64,000 bases of DNA from positions 124,001-188,000 of the forward strand of contig CAVZCC010000003.1 of NCBI GenBank assembly GCA_963773765.1, written 5' to 3'. The notes beneath the pieces were generated by a model. That model made no database searches. It had not been told where the DNA came from and worked only from the letters and a program-made list of their open reading frames with translations. The stretch is from CAVZCC01 sp963773765 (GTDB taxonomy: Bacteria; Actinomycetota; Acidimicrobiia; Acidimicrobiales; Microtrichaceae). The stretch's first letter is position 1, and each line of letters opens with the position of its first letter. A program made the translations under genes and the position numbers. Shown here piece after piece: positions 54,597 to 63,879 of the stretch.

Positions 54597-56183
54597 TCAG
54601 CCTAGGGGGTGGCCGGTCGGCCACGACACGGGACACCCCTGGTGGCGCCAGACGGCGGCTGCCACGGCGGCGAAGACGGCGTCGGAGACCGGGACGGCCT
54701 CACCCGCATCGTCCTCCACCACGACCTCGACCGGCGGGGTGTCGGACGCCCGCAGCACCCCGAAGGACCGGATGGTGAGGTCGTGGACCGAGCCGTCGTC
54801 GTCCACCGCCAGCGACTCGGAGGTGACCCACCCCAGGGCCATGTGGGCCGCCCCGATGCAGTACGAACGGAGCACGACGGCGTCGAGCGGGTCACCGGCC
54901 CGCACCCGGACGCTGATCACCCCGTCGTCCACCTGGGCCGAGGCGGTCCCCGCCCCGGGCGGGCTCACCGTGACCCGCCCCCCGTCGACCCGCACGACGT
55001 CGGACGACACACCGGCGCCGGCGAGGAGCACCACGGCCTCGGCCCAGCCCGCGGCGCGGATCGCGGCCGACGTCGGGGGCCCTGCCACGTCGACCTCCTC
55101 CACCACCAGAGCGGGGGCGACCGCGGCCACGGCGTCGGCCACGCCCGGGGTCCGGGCGATCCGCAGCACGCCGGTGCCGTCGGCCCGCACGCCGCCGGCG
55201 ACCGGGGGACGCTTGGGGCTGGAGCGGGCACAGTCCTCCCGGGACCACAGGGCCAGCACGGCCCGGCCGTGCTCGTCGGCCAGCGCCCGGGCCGCAGCGG
55301 GGACCGGGCTGGAGCGCTTGCCGCCGAACGCGCCCCCGTTGGCCGCCGGCGGCGAGGGGGTGCCCCCCGGCTCGCACCAGGACGCATCGGTCTCCACGTA
55401 GGCGGGGTCCACCCAGGAGGTGCGGAGCCCCACCACCCAGTCGCCCTCGGGCAGGTCCAACGGCGGTCCGGTCTCCAGCGTGGTGCGCCGACCCTGGACC
55501 TTGCCCGCGGCCCGCCGGGCCGCGTCCAGCGTGTCGGCCACGCTCCAGCCGCCGGCACCGTCCGGCACCGCGACCAGGCACCCGTCCGGCGCGGTGTCGG
55601 CGGAGAACCCCGCCGCCCCCAGGACCACGTCCGCGCCGACGTGCTGGGGCGCGCCCAGTTCCAGGGTGGCCCGCCGGCCCGCGGCGTCCAGGTCCCGGCC
55701 CTCGGTCCCGGCCCCCGCCGTGCCGAACGCGGCCCAGGACTCCTCGATGGTCTGCCACCCCGTGCACCGGCACAGGTGGGCGGCCAGGGCCCGGTCCACC
55801 GCCCCGTCGCGGCGTGACCCCTCGGTCCGCAGGCCCTCCAGGCGGAGCACGATCCCCGGGGTGCAGAACCCGCACTGGCTGCCACCGCAGGCCAGGAAGG
55901 CGTCGGCCCAGCCCCGGGCCACCTCCGGCTCCAGGCCCTCCACCGTCACCACGTCGCGGCCCGCGACGCGCCGGGCCGGCGTCACGCAGGACACGCGGGG
56001 CCTGCCGTCCACCAGCACCGTGCAGCACCCGCACTGGCCCTGGGGCGAACAGCCGTCCTTCGCGGTCACCACCCCGAGCGGGCCCCGCAGCACCTCCAAC
56101 AGGCTGAGCCCCCCGGTGCCGGCCACCTCCACCGGGGTGCCGTTGAGCCGGAAGGCCAGGGACGTCGATTCGCCATCGTTCAC
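54597..56183 (-). CDS. fused [2Fe-2S] protein / shortened molybdo-hydroxylase large subunit
   Basis: 528 residues from GTG 56183. Residues 1-150 are a CoxS/XdhC-type small subunit: KDGCSPQGQCGCCTVLVDG (first cluster) and CGGSQCGFCTPG with CRCTGWQTI (second cluster). Residues 170-528 resemble parts of the large molybdopterin subunit (NGGAFGGKR, and a C-terminal region with MALGWVTSES and IRSFGVL). Much of the usual 750-residue subunit is missing, including most of the cofactor channel. The single frame is intact, so this is a genuine fused, trimmed form rather than decay. Activity uncertain. Confidence 0.8.
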   Translation of the reverse strand: MNDGESTSLAFRLNGTPVEVAGTGGLSLLEVLRGPLGVVTAKDGCSPQGQCGCCTVLVDGRPRVSCVTPARRVAGRDVVTVEGLEPEVARGWADAFLACGGSQCGFCTPGIVLRLEGLRTEGSRRDGAVDRALAAHLCRCTGWQTIEESWAAFGTAGAGTEGRDLDAAGRRATLELGAPQHVGADVVLGAAGFSADTAPDGCLVAVPDGAGGWSVADTLDAARRAAGKVQGRRTTLETGPPLDLPEGDWVVGLRTSWVDPAYVETDASWCEPGGTPSPPAANGGAFGGKRSSPVPAAARALADEHGRAVLALWSREDCARSSPKRPPVAGGVRADGTGVLRIARTPGVADAVAAVAPALVVEEVDVAGPPTSAAIRAAGWAEAVVLLAGAGVSSDVVRVDGGRVTVSPPGAGTASAQVDDGVISVRVRAGDPLDAVVLRSYCIGAAHMALGWVTSESLAVDDDGSVHDLTIRSFGVLRASDTPPVEVVVEDDAGEAVPVSDAVFAAVAAAVWRHQGCPVSWPTGHPLG

Positions 56184-56257
56184 GGGCTGAGAACCTCTTC
56201 CGGGCGTCGCACACCCCGCTGGGTGTCGGGCGGTTGCGAACGGTACCTTCCCCTGTC

Positions 56258-57208
56258 GTGACCACCCACCGCCACCCGAGCCGCGTCCCACCCTCCCGGT
56301 CGTTCGACCGCCGGACGGTGCTGCGGGGTGGCCTCGGACTCGGTGCGCTCGCCATGGGCGGCACGGTGCTGGGCGGCACGGTGCTGTCCGGGTGCGGCGA
56401 CGACGGGGGCGAGACCAGCGAGGCCTCCGGCAACCTGCCCCGGAACGCGCTGCTGGCCGCCTTCCCCCAGGGCGTCCCCCACGCAGCCTCCGGGGTGCCG
56501 ACGCGGCTGCCCTACCTGCTCGCCGACCAGGAGGGGGTGCCCCTCTCCACCATCGACGGACCGGTGACGTTCCGGGTGGAGATGGACGGCACGCAGATCG
56601 GGGACGAGGTCCAGGTCGAGCCCCGCGACGACGGCGTGCCCCGCGCCTACCTGCCGCTCACGTTCACCTTTCCCCGCACCGGGGTCTACGACGTGTTCGC
56701 CACCTACGACGGCGCCGAGCTCGACTCCAACATCCAGATCTACGACCGGACCGAGATCGGCCCGCCGGTGGTGGGCTCCCCGCTGCCTGCCGCGCCCACC
56801 CCCACCACCGAGGCGGGGCTGGCCGTGAACCCCATCTGCACCCGCGTCCCCCAGTGCCCGTTCCACGCCGTGGACCTCCAGGCCGCGGTCGGCCAGGGCA
56901 GGCCCATCGTGTTGATGGTGGCGACGCCGGCCTACTGCCAGACCGCCGTGTGCGGACCCATCCTGGACAACCTGGTGGACGAGGTCGGCGACCGGACCGA
57001 CATCACGGTCATCCACGCCGAGGTCTACAAGAACCCCAAGGACGTGCGCGACCTGGCCGATGCCAACCTGGCACCCCTCCCGGAGGCCTACAACCTCCGT
57101 TTCGAGCCGGTGATGTTCGTCACGGACGCCTCGGGGATGCTCGTCGCCCGCGCCGACATCACCGTCGACCGCACCGAGATGCGCGAGCTGCTGGCCCTGG
57201 CGAAGTAG
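56258..57208 (+). CDS. Tat-exported thioredoxin-fold lipoprotein
   Basis: 316 residues from GTG 56258. N-terminus SFDRRTVLRGGLG has a twin-arginine motif, then a hydrophobic run and the lipobox LSGC. A beta-rich domain (about 75-175) precedes a thioredoxin-like domain with PIVLMVATPAYCQTAVCGPILDNLVDEV. Its CX4C pair differs from the CXXC of thioredoxin. The last part has a cis-Pro-like FEPVMFVTDASG. It likely acts on disulfides or metals at the outer face of the membrane. Ends TAG. Confidence 0.8.
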   Translation: MTTHRHPSRVPPSRSFDRRTVLRGGLGLGALAMGGTVLGGTVLSGCGDDGGETSEASGNLPRNALLAAFPQGVPHAASGVPTRLPYLLADQEGVPLSTIDGPVTFRVEMDGTQIGDEVQVEPRDDGVPRAYLPLTFTFPRTGVYDVFATYDGAELDSNIQIYDRTEIGPPVVGSPLPAAPTPTTEAGLAVNPICTRVPQCPFHAVDLQAAVGQGRPIVLMVATPAYCQTAVCGPILDNLVDEVGDRTDITVIHAEVYKNPKDVRDLADANLAPLPEAYNLRFEPVMFVTDASGMLVARADITVDRTEMRELLALAK

Positions 57209-57242
57209 CCCGTCCGCCGGCCCCCACAGGTGGCCGGACGCG

Positions 57243-57271
57243 ACGGGGGCCGGCTCGACGCCGGCCCCCGT
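57243..57271. terminator. strong hairpin between convergent genes
   Basis: ACGGGGGCCGGC (57243-57254) pairs perfectly with 57260-57271, a 12-base stem with a 5-base loop, between the thioredoxin-fold gene and erpA. It can serve both strands. Confidence 0.6.
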
Positions 57272-57304
57272 GCACGATCTGTCCCGCCGGTCCGGCGGGG
57301 ACGT

Positions 57305-57625
57305 TCAGCTGAAGGACTGGCCGCAGCCGCAGGTCCGCTCCGCATTGGGGTTGGTGATGGCGAAGCCGGACTGCTCCAGGCCGTCCTTGTAGTCCAGGGT
57401 GGCGCCGGTGAGCAGCTGGGCGCTGGACGGGTCCACCACGACCTTCACGTCGCCGTAGGCGGTGAGCACGTCGTCCGCGGCCACGTCGGAGTCGAAGAAC
57501 ATCTCGTAGGCGAACCCGGAGCACCCACCGGGGCGGACCGCCACGCGGAGGGCGAGGTCCTCTTCGCCCTCGGCGTCGATGAGCTGCTTCACCTTGGTGG
57601 CTGCGGTGTCGGTCAGGGTGATCAT
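57305..57625 (-). CDS. erpA: A-type iron-sulfur carrier (ErpA/IscA)
   Basis: 106 residues from ATG 57625, with a GGAGGA site. HesB/IscA family: ITLTDTAATKVKQLI, RPGGCSGFAYEM, and the C-terminal CGCGQSF give the three conserved cysteines for cluster transfer. A-type proteins pass [4Fe-4S] clusters to targets. Next to a SufR-like regulator and mrp, it forms an Fe-S assembly group. Confidence 0.93.
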   Translation of the reverse strand: MITLTDTAATKVKQLIDAEGEEDLALRVAVRPGGCSGFAYEMFFDSDVAADDVLTAYGDVKVVVDPSSAQLLTGATLDYKDGLEQSGFAITNPNAERTCGCGQSFS

Positions 57626-57740
57626 GGTGGTGTCCTCCACGCTGGGCACGTGTGCTCGGATGGTGATTGTACCGGTGTATCCGGTGGAAATGAAGGCGGC
57701 CCTGCCCCGGCGGGGATCGGGGGCCCGGCGGCGGGTGGCG

Positions 57741-58403
57741 TCACTCGCTGACCAGACCCACCTGGCACGGGGCCCGGTCCGCCAGGTCGTGGAAGTCGAC
57801 CACCTGCGCGCCGCCGAGCTCGTCCACGAATCCCTCGAGCAGGCCGCGGTGCAGCGAGCAGACCAGGTCGGGGTTGGACTGGGCCAGGTCGGCGAACGGG
57901 CAGTGCCCGAAGGCGACCGTGGTGGCACCGTCGGCGTCCACCGCGGCCGGGTCGAACCCCAGCTCGTCCAGCATGCCGATGGCCGCCTGCACGCACGGTC
58001 GGCCCGGACCGCGGTTGCGGTGGGCCAGGCGTCGGCCCTGCTGGCGGCCCGCCTCCGCGGCCGGTTCGGCCTCCACCCCCGCGTCCACGGCCAGTTCCAT
58101 CAGCATGCGGGCCAGCATGGGGAACACCGGGGGCTCCAGGCCGAGCGAGGGCGCGTCGGGGGCCAGGGAGTACATCTTCTGCGGCCGGCCCACGGCGCCA
58201 CGGGAGTCGGGACGGGCCTCCAGCAGGCCGACGTCGCGCATCCGTTCCAGGTGGGGCCGCACGGTGTTGGGGTGCAGGTCCAGGAACTCGGCCACCTCCG
58301 CCGTGGCCAGGGGCCGGGGCGAACGGGCCAGTTCCAGGTAGATCGCGTACCGCGTGTTGTCGCCCAGCGTCTTCAGCAGGTCGAGGCGGTGCTCCGATGC
58401 CAC
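57741..58403 (-). CDS. SufR-like Fe-S-sensing regulator
   Basis: 220 residues from ATG 58403. An ArsR/DeoR-like wHTH (LDLLKTLGDNTRYAIYLELA, TAEVAEFLDLHPNTVRPHLERMRDVGLLEAR) is followed by a C-terminal domain with Cys in FGHCPFADL, SNPDLVCSLHRG and RAPCQVGL. Three such cysteines ligate an Fe-S cluster in SufR. When clusters are scarce it would derepress assembly genes. Divergent from mrp by 56 bases. Confidence 0.85.
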   Translation of the reverse strand: MASEHRLDLLKTLGDNTRYAIYLELARSPRPLATAEVAEFLDLHPNTVRPHLERMRDVGLLEARPDSRGAVGRPQKMYSLAPDAPSLGLEPPVFPMLARMLMELAVDAGVEAEPAAEAGRQQGRRLAHRNRGPGRPCVQAAIGMLDELGFDPAAVDADGATTVAFGHCPFADLAQSNPDLVCSLHRGLLEGFVDELGGAQVVDFHDLADRAPCQVGLVSE

Positions 58404-58459
58404 CCCCCGAGGCTAGCCCCTGACCGAGATAACACGGCATCGACCGGTAAAATCACGCC

Positions 58460-59695
58460 GTGACCTCCGCCCCCGTTCCCGACGACGCCACCGACCCGGC
58501 GCCCCAGCCCTCCGGCCCCGCTCCCCACCTGCCGTCGGAGGAGGACGTGATGGGCCTGCTGCGCGGCGTGGTCGACCCCGAGCTCGGCTCCGACATCGTG
58601 GACCTGGGCATGGCCAAGGGGGCACGCATCGACCCCGACGGCGTCGTGCACGTGGGCATCGCCCTCACCACCGCGGGCTGTCCGTTGCGGTCCCAGATCC
58701 AGAAGGACGTCAAGGCCCGGATCACGTCGCTCCCCGGCGTCACCAAGGTCCGCATCGACTGGACCGAGCTGGACCAGGAGGAGAAGGCGGCCGCCATGGA
58801 GCGGGCCCGGCGCAACATCGCCGAGCGCCCGGAGCAGACCGCCATCCCACCCACCACCAAGGTCATCATGATCGCCTCGGGCAAGGGTGGGGTCGGCAAG
58901 TCCTCCGTCACCGTCAACCTGGCCGCCGCCCTGGCCGCTGAGGGGTTCACCGTCGGCGTCATGGACGCCGACATCTGGGGGTTCTCGGTGCCCCGCATGC
59001 TGGGCATCGACGGCCGGCTGCAGGGCGACGAGTCCGAGCAGAAGATCAGGCCCCACCACCTGCGCATCGGGCCCGGCCTGCTCAAGGTGGTGTCCATGGG
59101 CTTCCTGGTGGACGAGGAGGGGTCCGCCCTCATGTGGCGCGGCCTCATGCTCAACCGGGCCGTGCAGCACTTCCTGGAGGACGTGGCCTGGGGCGACCTC
59201 GACTACCTCCTGATCGACATGCCCCCCGGCACCGGCGACGTGCAGATGGGACTGGCCCGCCTGCTGCCCCGATCGGAGATGATCGTCGTCACCACCCCGG
59301 CGCTCACGGCGCAGATGGTGGCGGTGCGGGTGGTGGACATGGGCCGCAAGAACTTCCTGCGCATCGCCGGCGTGATCGAGAACATGTCGGTGTTCGTCGA
59401 CGACACCGGCCGCGAGCACCGGCTGTTCGGCTCCGGCGGCGGCGACCGCCTTGCCGCAGAGGCGGGCGTCCCGCTGCTGGGTCGCATCCCCATCGAGGCC
59501 GCGGTGGCCGACGGTGGGGACCACGGGCACCCCATCTCCCTCGGTGAGGGACCGGCCGCCGACGCCTTCCGGGCCATCGCCCGCACACTGATCGACGAGG
59601 TCGTGCCGCCGGCGGACCTGGCCGGATGCTCGGCCCGGATGCTGGGGGCCATGGCCGCGGCCCTGGACGCGGCCGAGGCCCCCGCCGCGACATGA
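58460..59695 (+). CDS. mrp: Mrp/ApbC P-loop Fe-S carrier protein
   Basis: 411 residues from GTG 58460. N-terminal DUF59/MIP18-like domain (DVMGLLRGVVDPELGSDIVDLG, ALTTAGCPLRSQI). The ATPase has a deviant Walker A MIASGKGGVGKSSVTVNLA, and DADIWGFSVPRML and LIDMPPGTGD. It lacks the usual C-terminal CXXC, which other actinobacterial Mrp also lack or move. It delivers Fe-S clusters. Not to be confused with the mrp antiporter at 33.6 kb. Confidence 0.92.
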   Translation: MTSAPVPDDATDPAPQPSGPAPHLPSEEDVMGLLRGVVDPELGSDIVDLGMAKGARIDPDGVVHVGIALTTAGCPLRSQIQKDVKARITSLPGVTKVRIDWTELDQEEKAAAMERARRNIAERPEQTAIPPTTKVIMIASGKGGVGKSSVTVNLAAALAAEGFTVGVMDADIWGFSVPRMLGIDGRLQGDESEQKIRPHHLRIGPGLLKVVSMGFLVDEEGSALMWRGLMLNRAVQHFLEDVAWGDLDYLLIDMPPGTGDVQMGLARLLPRSEMIVVTTPALTAQMVAVRVVDMGRKNFLRIAGVIENMSVFVDDTGREHRLFGSGGGDRLAAEAGVPLLGRIPIEAAVADGGDHGHPISLGEGPAADAFRAIARTLIDEVVPPADLAGCSARMLGAMAAALDAAEAPAAT

Positions 59696-59702
59696 TGCGG
59701 GC

Positions 59703-60599
59703 GTGAAGGTCCGCATCGGCTTCGGGCTCGGCGTCCGCACGTCGTTCAACGACGCGTCCTTCGGTGACCTGGTGGACGCGTTGGAGGAGCTGCGGTTCGA
59801 CAGCCTCTGGTTGTCCGAGCGCATCGGGTCCGACGCACCGGACCCCGTCGTGGCGCTGGCCGTCGCCGCGGGCCGGACCGCCCGGCTCAAGCTGGGCACC
59901 TCCGTCATGGTGCTGCCCGGGCGCAACCCGGTGCTGGTGGCCAAGGAGCTCGCCACCCTCGACCGTCTGTCCGGCGGCCGCTTGCTGCCCGCCTTCGGCC
60001 TGGGGGCGGTGGACCCCCGCGAGCAGCAGGCGTTCGGCGTCGAGCGGGGCGAGCGGGCCGCCCTGTTCGACGAGGCACTGCCGTTGATCCGGCGGCTCTG
60101 GACCGAGGACCGGGTCGACCACGACGGCCCCCGGTTCCACCTGGAGGGAGCCACCGTGCGCCCCCGGCCCCACCAGGACCCGCCCGAGGTGTGGCTGGGC
60201 GGCATCGCCCCCAGCGAGCTGCGGCGGGTCGGGCGCCTGGCCGACGGCTGGCTGCCGTCGTTCGTGGGACCGCAGGACGCGGCAGCCGGCCGGGTCGTGG
60301 TCGAGCAGGTGGCGGACGCTCACGGGCGGGCCATCGACGACGAGCACTACGGTGCCCTGCTCCCGTACTCCATGGAACCGGTGTCCGACCAGGTCCTGGA
60401 CCTCCTGGCCGCGATGCGACCCGGCACCGATCCGGTGGACCTCGTCGCCGTCGGCACCGCCGCACTGGTCGAGCGCATCGCCGCGTTCGTCGAGGTGGGG
60501 TTCTCCAAGTTCGTGGCCGTGCCGCTGACGGACCCCGACGGCCCCATCGGCGAGCACCTGTCGGCGCTGTCCGCCGCGGTCCGCCCGCTCGAGACCTGA
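59703..60599 (+). CDS. LLM-class F420-dependent oxidoreductase
   Basis: 298 residues from GTG 59703, eight bases after mrp. Luciferase-like monooxygenase fold: VRIGFGLGVRTSF, DSLWLSERIGSDAPDPVVAL, KLGTSVMVLPGRNPVLVAKELATLDRLSGGR and VWLGGIAPSELRRVGRLADGWLPSF. The N-terminal GxG and last Gly-rich patches suit F420. Substrate unknown. Confidence 0.88.
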   Translation: MKVRIGFGLGVRTSFNDASFGDLVDALEELRFDSLWLSERIGSDAPDPVVALAVAAGRTARLKLGTSVMVLPGRNPVLVAKELATLDRLSGGRLLPAFGLGAVDPREQQAFGVERGERAALFDEALPLIRRLWTEDRVDHDGPRFHLEGATVRPRPHQDPPEVWLGGIAPSELRRVGRLADGWLPSFVGPQDAAAGRVVVEQVADAHGRAIDDEHYGALLPYSMEPVSDQVLDLLAAMRPGTDPVDLVAVGTAALVERIAAFVEVGFSKFVAVPLTDPDGPIGEHLSALSAAVRPLET

Positions 60600-60677
60600 C
60601 GACCGGGCCGGCCGGGTCCGGCGGCGGTGTCGGACGCGTTGTCTAGGTTGGAGGGCCCCACCCCCGACAGGAGCTCC

Positions 60678-61076
60678 ATGGCATTCGGTCAGGCCTCCGG
60701 GCCCCCCGCCCCAGCCAAGCTGGTGGCCCAGCTCGAGGCCCAGCTCAACCAACACGGCTTCGCGTCGTTCAAGGAGGCCCGCCACCCGTTCGGGCTCACG
60801 CAGCGCCAGGCCGCCGGCAGGTTCACCTCCGCGGAGGCGAACGAGTTGATCGAACGCCTCGCCGCCCAGGACGAGGTCCGGGCCGCGGAACCGGAGCGGG
60901 CCCGGCCGGCACCGGACCGCCCGGCCCCGGCCGGCCGCAGTGCACGGCCCCGGGCCACGGCGCAGCCGTCGGCACGGGACCTGGCCAAGGAGGAGGAGCT
61001 CGTCACCGGCCTCACCGCCGACGTGATGGCCACCGAGCTCACCAACCGGGGCTGGTGCTGCATCCCGCCGGAGTGA
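60678..61076 (+). CDS. hypothetical protein, 132 aa
   Basis: ATG 60678 with a CAGGAG site. Residues 10-60 are a small helical domain (AKLVAQLEAQLNQHGFASFKEARHPFGLTQRQAAGRFTSAEANELIERL) with a Pro/Arg/Ala-rich linker and a C-terminal helix ending GWCCIPPE. The paired Cys is odd but uninterpreted. No known family. Confidence 0.6.
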   Translation: MAFGQASGPPAPAKLVAQLEAQLNQHGFASFKEARHPFGLTQRQAAGRFTSAEANELIERLAAQDEVRAAEPERARPAPDRPAPAGRSARPRATAQPSARDLAKEEELVTGLTADVMATELTNRGWCCIPPE

Positions 61077-61103
61077 CCCGTGGGGTCGGCCCGGCAAGTC
61101 CCG

Positions 61104-62255
61104 TCAGTCGAAGGTGATCACGCCCCGGATGTTGCGGCCCTCACGCATGTCCTCGTAGCCCTGGTTGATCTCGTCCAACGTGTAGGTGCGGGTGACCAGC
61201 TCGTCCAGCTTCAACTTGCCCGCGGAGTACATGGACAGCAGTTCGGGGATGTCGCTGCGGGGGTTGCAGGACCCGAAGATCGTGCCCTTGACCTCCTTCT
61301 GGAACATGGCCAGCTCGAACAGGCTCATGGACACCTCCGACGCCATGAGGTTGGCGATGGCCGTGACCACCACCGTGCCGCCCTTGGACGTCATGGCCAT
61401 CGCGGGAGCGACCAGGTCGCCCGTCATGAGCCCCGGGACCAGGATGACGCTGTCGGCGCCGCGGCCCCAGGTCATCTCCAGGACCTTCTCCGCCGCCTCC
61501 TCCATGGACGCGTAGGCGTCGGTGGCACCGAAGGACAGTGCCTGCTCCCGCTTCCACTCCACCAGGTCCACCGCCACCACGTTCTTGGCCCCGGCCATGG
61601 CCGCACCCTGCACGGCGTTCATGCCGACGCCCCCGGTCCCCACCACCACCACGGTGTCGCCGGGCTTCACCTGGGCCCGGTTGACGGCGGAACCCCACCC
61701 GGTGGCCACGCCGCAGGACACCAGCGCGGCCGGCGTGAAGGGGATGTCGGGTTCCACCCGGACCAGTGAGTCCTCCGACACCAGCATGTGCTCGGCGAAG
61801 GTGCCCAGCTTGGCCAGGGTGTTCAGGCTCCGGCCGTCGGCCAGCCGGTGGGCGTCACGGCCGTCGGTGATCATGCCGGCCTCGAAGGTCTTGGCCCCCA
61901 GGTCGCACAGGTTCTGCCGGCCCGTGGCACAGAAGTGGCAGTGCCCGCAGGACGGGAAGAACGACGTGGCCACGTGGTCACCGGGCTGGATGTATTTCAC
62001 ACCGGGCCCCACCGACAGCACCTCACCCGATCCCTCGTGGCCACCGATCATGGGGAACGCGGGGGCCATCCCCATCGACTCGGACATCTCGTTGCTCAGG
62101 ACCATGTCGCCCTGCACGACGTGCTCGTCGGAGTGGCACAGGCCGGCGGCCCTGGTCCGGACCAGCACCTCACCCGGCCCGGGGTCGTCGAGCTCGACCT
62201 CCTCGACCCTCCAGGGCTCCCCGATCCCAAAGATCACCGCGGCGCGCGTCTTCAT
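61104..62255 (-). CDS. NDMA-dependent zinc alcohol dehydrogenase
   Basis: 383 residues from ATG 62255. MDR dehydrogenase with catalytic zinc ligands in AGLCHSDEH, GGHEGSGEV and a later Cys (SCGVATGWG), and structural zinc Cys in CGHCHFCATGRQNLC. NAD site GTGGVGMNAVQGAAMAGAKNVVAVDL. The pattern fits the actinobacterial NDMA-dependent alcohol dehydrogenase (nicotinoprotein) family. Substrate range unknown. Confidence 0.9.
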   Translation of the reverse strand: MKTRAAVIFGIGEPWRVEEVELDDPGPGEVLVRTRAAGLCHSDEHVVQGDMVLSNEMSESMGMAPAFPMIGGHEGSGEVLSVGPGVKYIQPGDHVATSFFPSCGHCHFCATGRQNLCDLGAKTFEAGMITDGRDAHRLADGRSLNTLAKLGTFAEHMLVSEDSLVRVEPDIPFTPAALVSCGVATGWGSAVNRAQVKPGDTVVVVGTGGVGMNAVQGAAMAGAKNVVAVDLVEWKREQALSFGATDAYASMEEAAEKVLEMTWGRGADSVILVPGLMTGDLVAPAMAMTSKGGTVVVTAIANLMASEVSMSLFELAMFQKEVKGTIFGSCNPRSDIPELLSMYSAGKLKLDELVTRTYTLDEINQGYEDMREGRNIRGVITFD

Positions 62256-62333
62256 GGCGATTCCTCCCCGTTCGCACCACCCCCCCGGGTGGGCCCGAGG
62301 CACCCTAACGGCGACGGGCGGTGCGGCGCCGCG

Positions 62334-63204
62334 TCAGTCGAGCGGCCGGGCCGAGAACGCGTCGTACACGCCGCCGGTGTGCTCCGGGTCCCCGGGCAGC
62401 ACGATGCGGGTGCCGTCGGGCGACTCCACCACCGTGGGCAACACGGCCGGAACCTCGGCCTGCGACGCGGCGTGGGCCAGGACGTCCGCCGCGGTGCCGA
62501 AGCGGGTCAGCCCCACCAGGGAGCGCACGGTCGGGAAGATCAGCACGAACTCGCCCGCCTCATGGCGGTGCAGGGCATCGGCCGGGGTCATCCAGTGGGT
62601 CCCGATCAACTCCCGGTCGTCATGGGTCACCTCCTGCAGCTCGGGCGCGGCGGCCACGAAGAACCGCGTGTCGTAGCGGCGCGGGGCCCCCAACGGGGTG
62701 ATCCACCGGGAGAAGTAGTGCAGCGCCCCGGCGTCCATGAACAGGTCCTCCTGCTCACACACCGACTCGATGCGGCGGACGCCGGCGTCCACGTCGGCCC
62801 GGTGCTGCTCGAAGCGGGCGATGACACCGGCCTCGTCGAAGGTGACCGGTGTGCCGTCGGCCCGGCGGGCCAGCAGCACGCCTGCCTCCTCGAAGGACTC
62901 GCGGATGGCCGCCACCCAGAAGGCCAACCCACCGGCACCGAGGTCCAGCAGGCGTGACGCCGAGGCGTCGTCCCGACCCACGCACCGGGCCAGGGCCACC
63001 GGATCGGCGTCGGACCGGTCGACCCCACCCCCGGGGAACACGTAGGCACCGCCGACGAAGTCGGACTGGAGGTTGCGCTGCATGAGGCAGACCTCGAAGC
63101 CACCGGCCGCGTCCACCGGGTGTGTCCCGCAGGAGCATCACGGTGGCGGCGTCCCGCACGGGAACGGACTCCGGATCGGGATGGCCCATGTCCACGGTCG
63201 TCAC
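62334..63204 (-). CDS. NUDIX hydrolase-family protein, frameshifted
   Basis: GTG 63204 begins TTVDMGHPDPESVPVRDAATVMLLRD. After one extra base near 63122 it continues HPVDAAGGFEVCLMQRN. Nudix features: AYVFPGGGVDRSD and FWVAAIRESFEEAGVLL (the RExxEExG core). The C-terminal part is a long helical extension as in the NUDT19/RppH-like or CoA-pyrophosphatase side of the superfamily. Repaired length about 289 residues. Confidence 0.83.
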
Positions 63205-63252
63205 GCCGGCGACCCTACCGGCGGGGGCGCACTCCCGGCCGGGGCGGCCGGC

Positions 63253-63810
63253 TCAGCGCGGAGGCCCGAGCTCCCGCGGGCCGTCGACCTCCACGTCGAT
63301 CACCTCGGCGTGGGCCGTGGCCTCCCGGGCGTCCACGTCCACCACCGTGCCGCCGATGACGGTGCCCCAGGGACTGCGGGTGGTGCGGGAGGTGCCGAAG
63401 GGCGCGGCCATGGAGTCCACGAACACCGCGTTCATGACCCCGGCGCGGGCGGCGCGGCGCTCCATCCAGCGCAGGATGGCCGGCCGCAACAGCGCCCGGG
63501 TGGGCGGCAGGATCAACAGGAGTCCGGCCGCGGCGGTGATGAAGCCCGGGACGATCAGGAGGCACCCACCCAGCATCACCATGGCGCCGTCCACCAGCGA
63601 CCGGGTGGGCATGCGGCCGGCGGCGAGCTCGGCATCGGCCCGCCGCCACACGGCCAGGCCCTGCGAGCGGAGCAGGAAGACCCCGGACACGCTCAGGGCG
63701 ACCAGCGCCAGCAGCGTCCACCCCAGGCCGACCGCACCGGCCACGGCCACGATCGACCACAGCTCCAGGAACGGGAGGGCGAGCAACAGGGTGATCACCA
63801 GGAGTGCCAC
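63253..63810 (-). CDS. FxsA-family membrane protein
   Basis: 185 residues from GTG 63810. FxsA has an N-terminal LLLALPFLELWSIVAVAG and four membrane segments, with LRSQGLAVWRRADAELAAGRMPTRSLVDGAMVMLGGCLLIVPGFITAAAGLLLILPPTR in the middle. The family is linked to phage exclusion in Escherichia coli; its role in actinobacteria is unknown. The tail is a soluble VDVD-rich segment. Confidence 0.88.
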   Translation of the reverse strand: MALLVITLLLALPFLELWSIVAVAGAVGLGWTLLALVALSVSGVFLLRSQGLAVWRRADAELAAGRMPTRSLVDGAMVMLGGCLLIVPGFITAAAGLLLILPPTRALLRPAILRWMERRAARAGVMNAVFVDSMAAPFGTSRTTRSPWGTVIGGTVVDVDAREATAHAEVIDVEVDGPRELGPPR

Positions 63811-63879
63811 GGCGTCAGGCTACGCCCGGTGACCGGCCGCCGTCCCCGGTGATCGGGTCGGTCCGTAAGCTCGTTCTCA

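Noticed and set aside
63253..63810. FxsA as part of a phage-defence system
   Set aside because: The phage-exclusion link is from E. coli F plasmid/T7 work. No defence genes lie around it, so no system is claimed.
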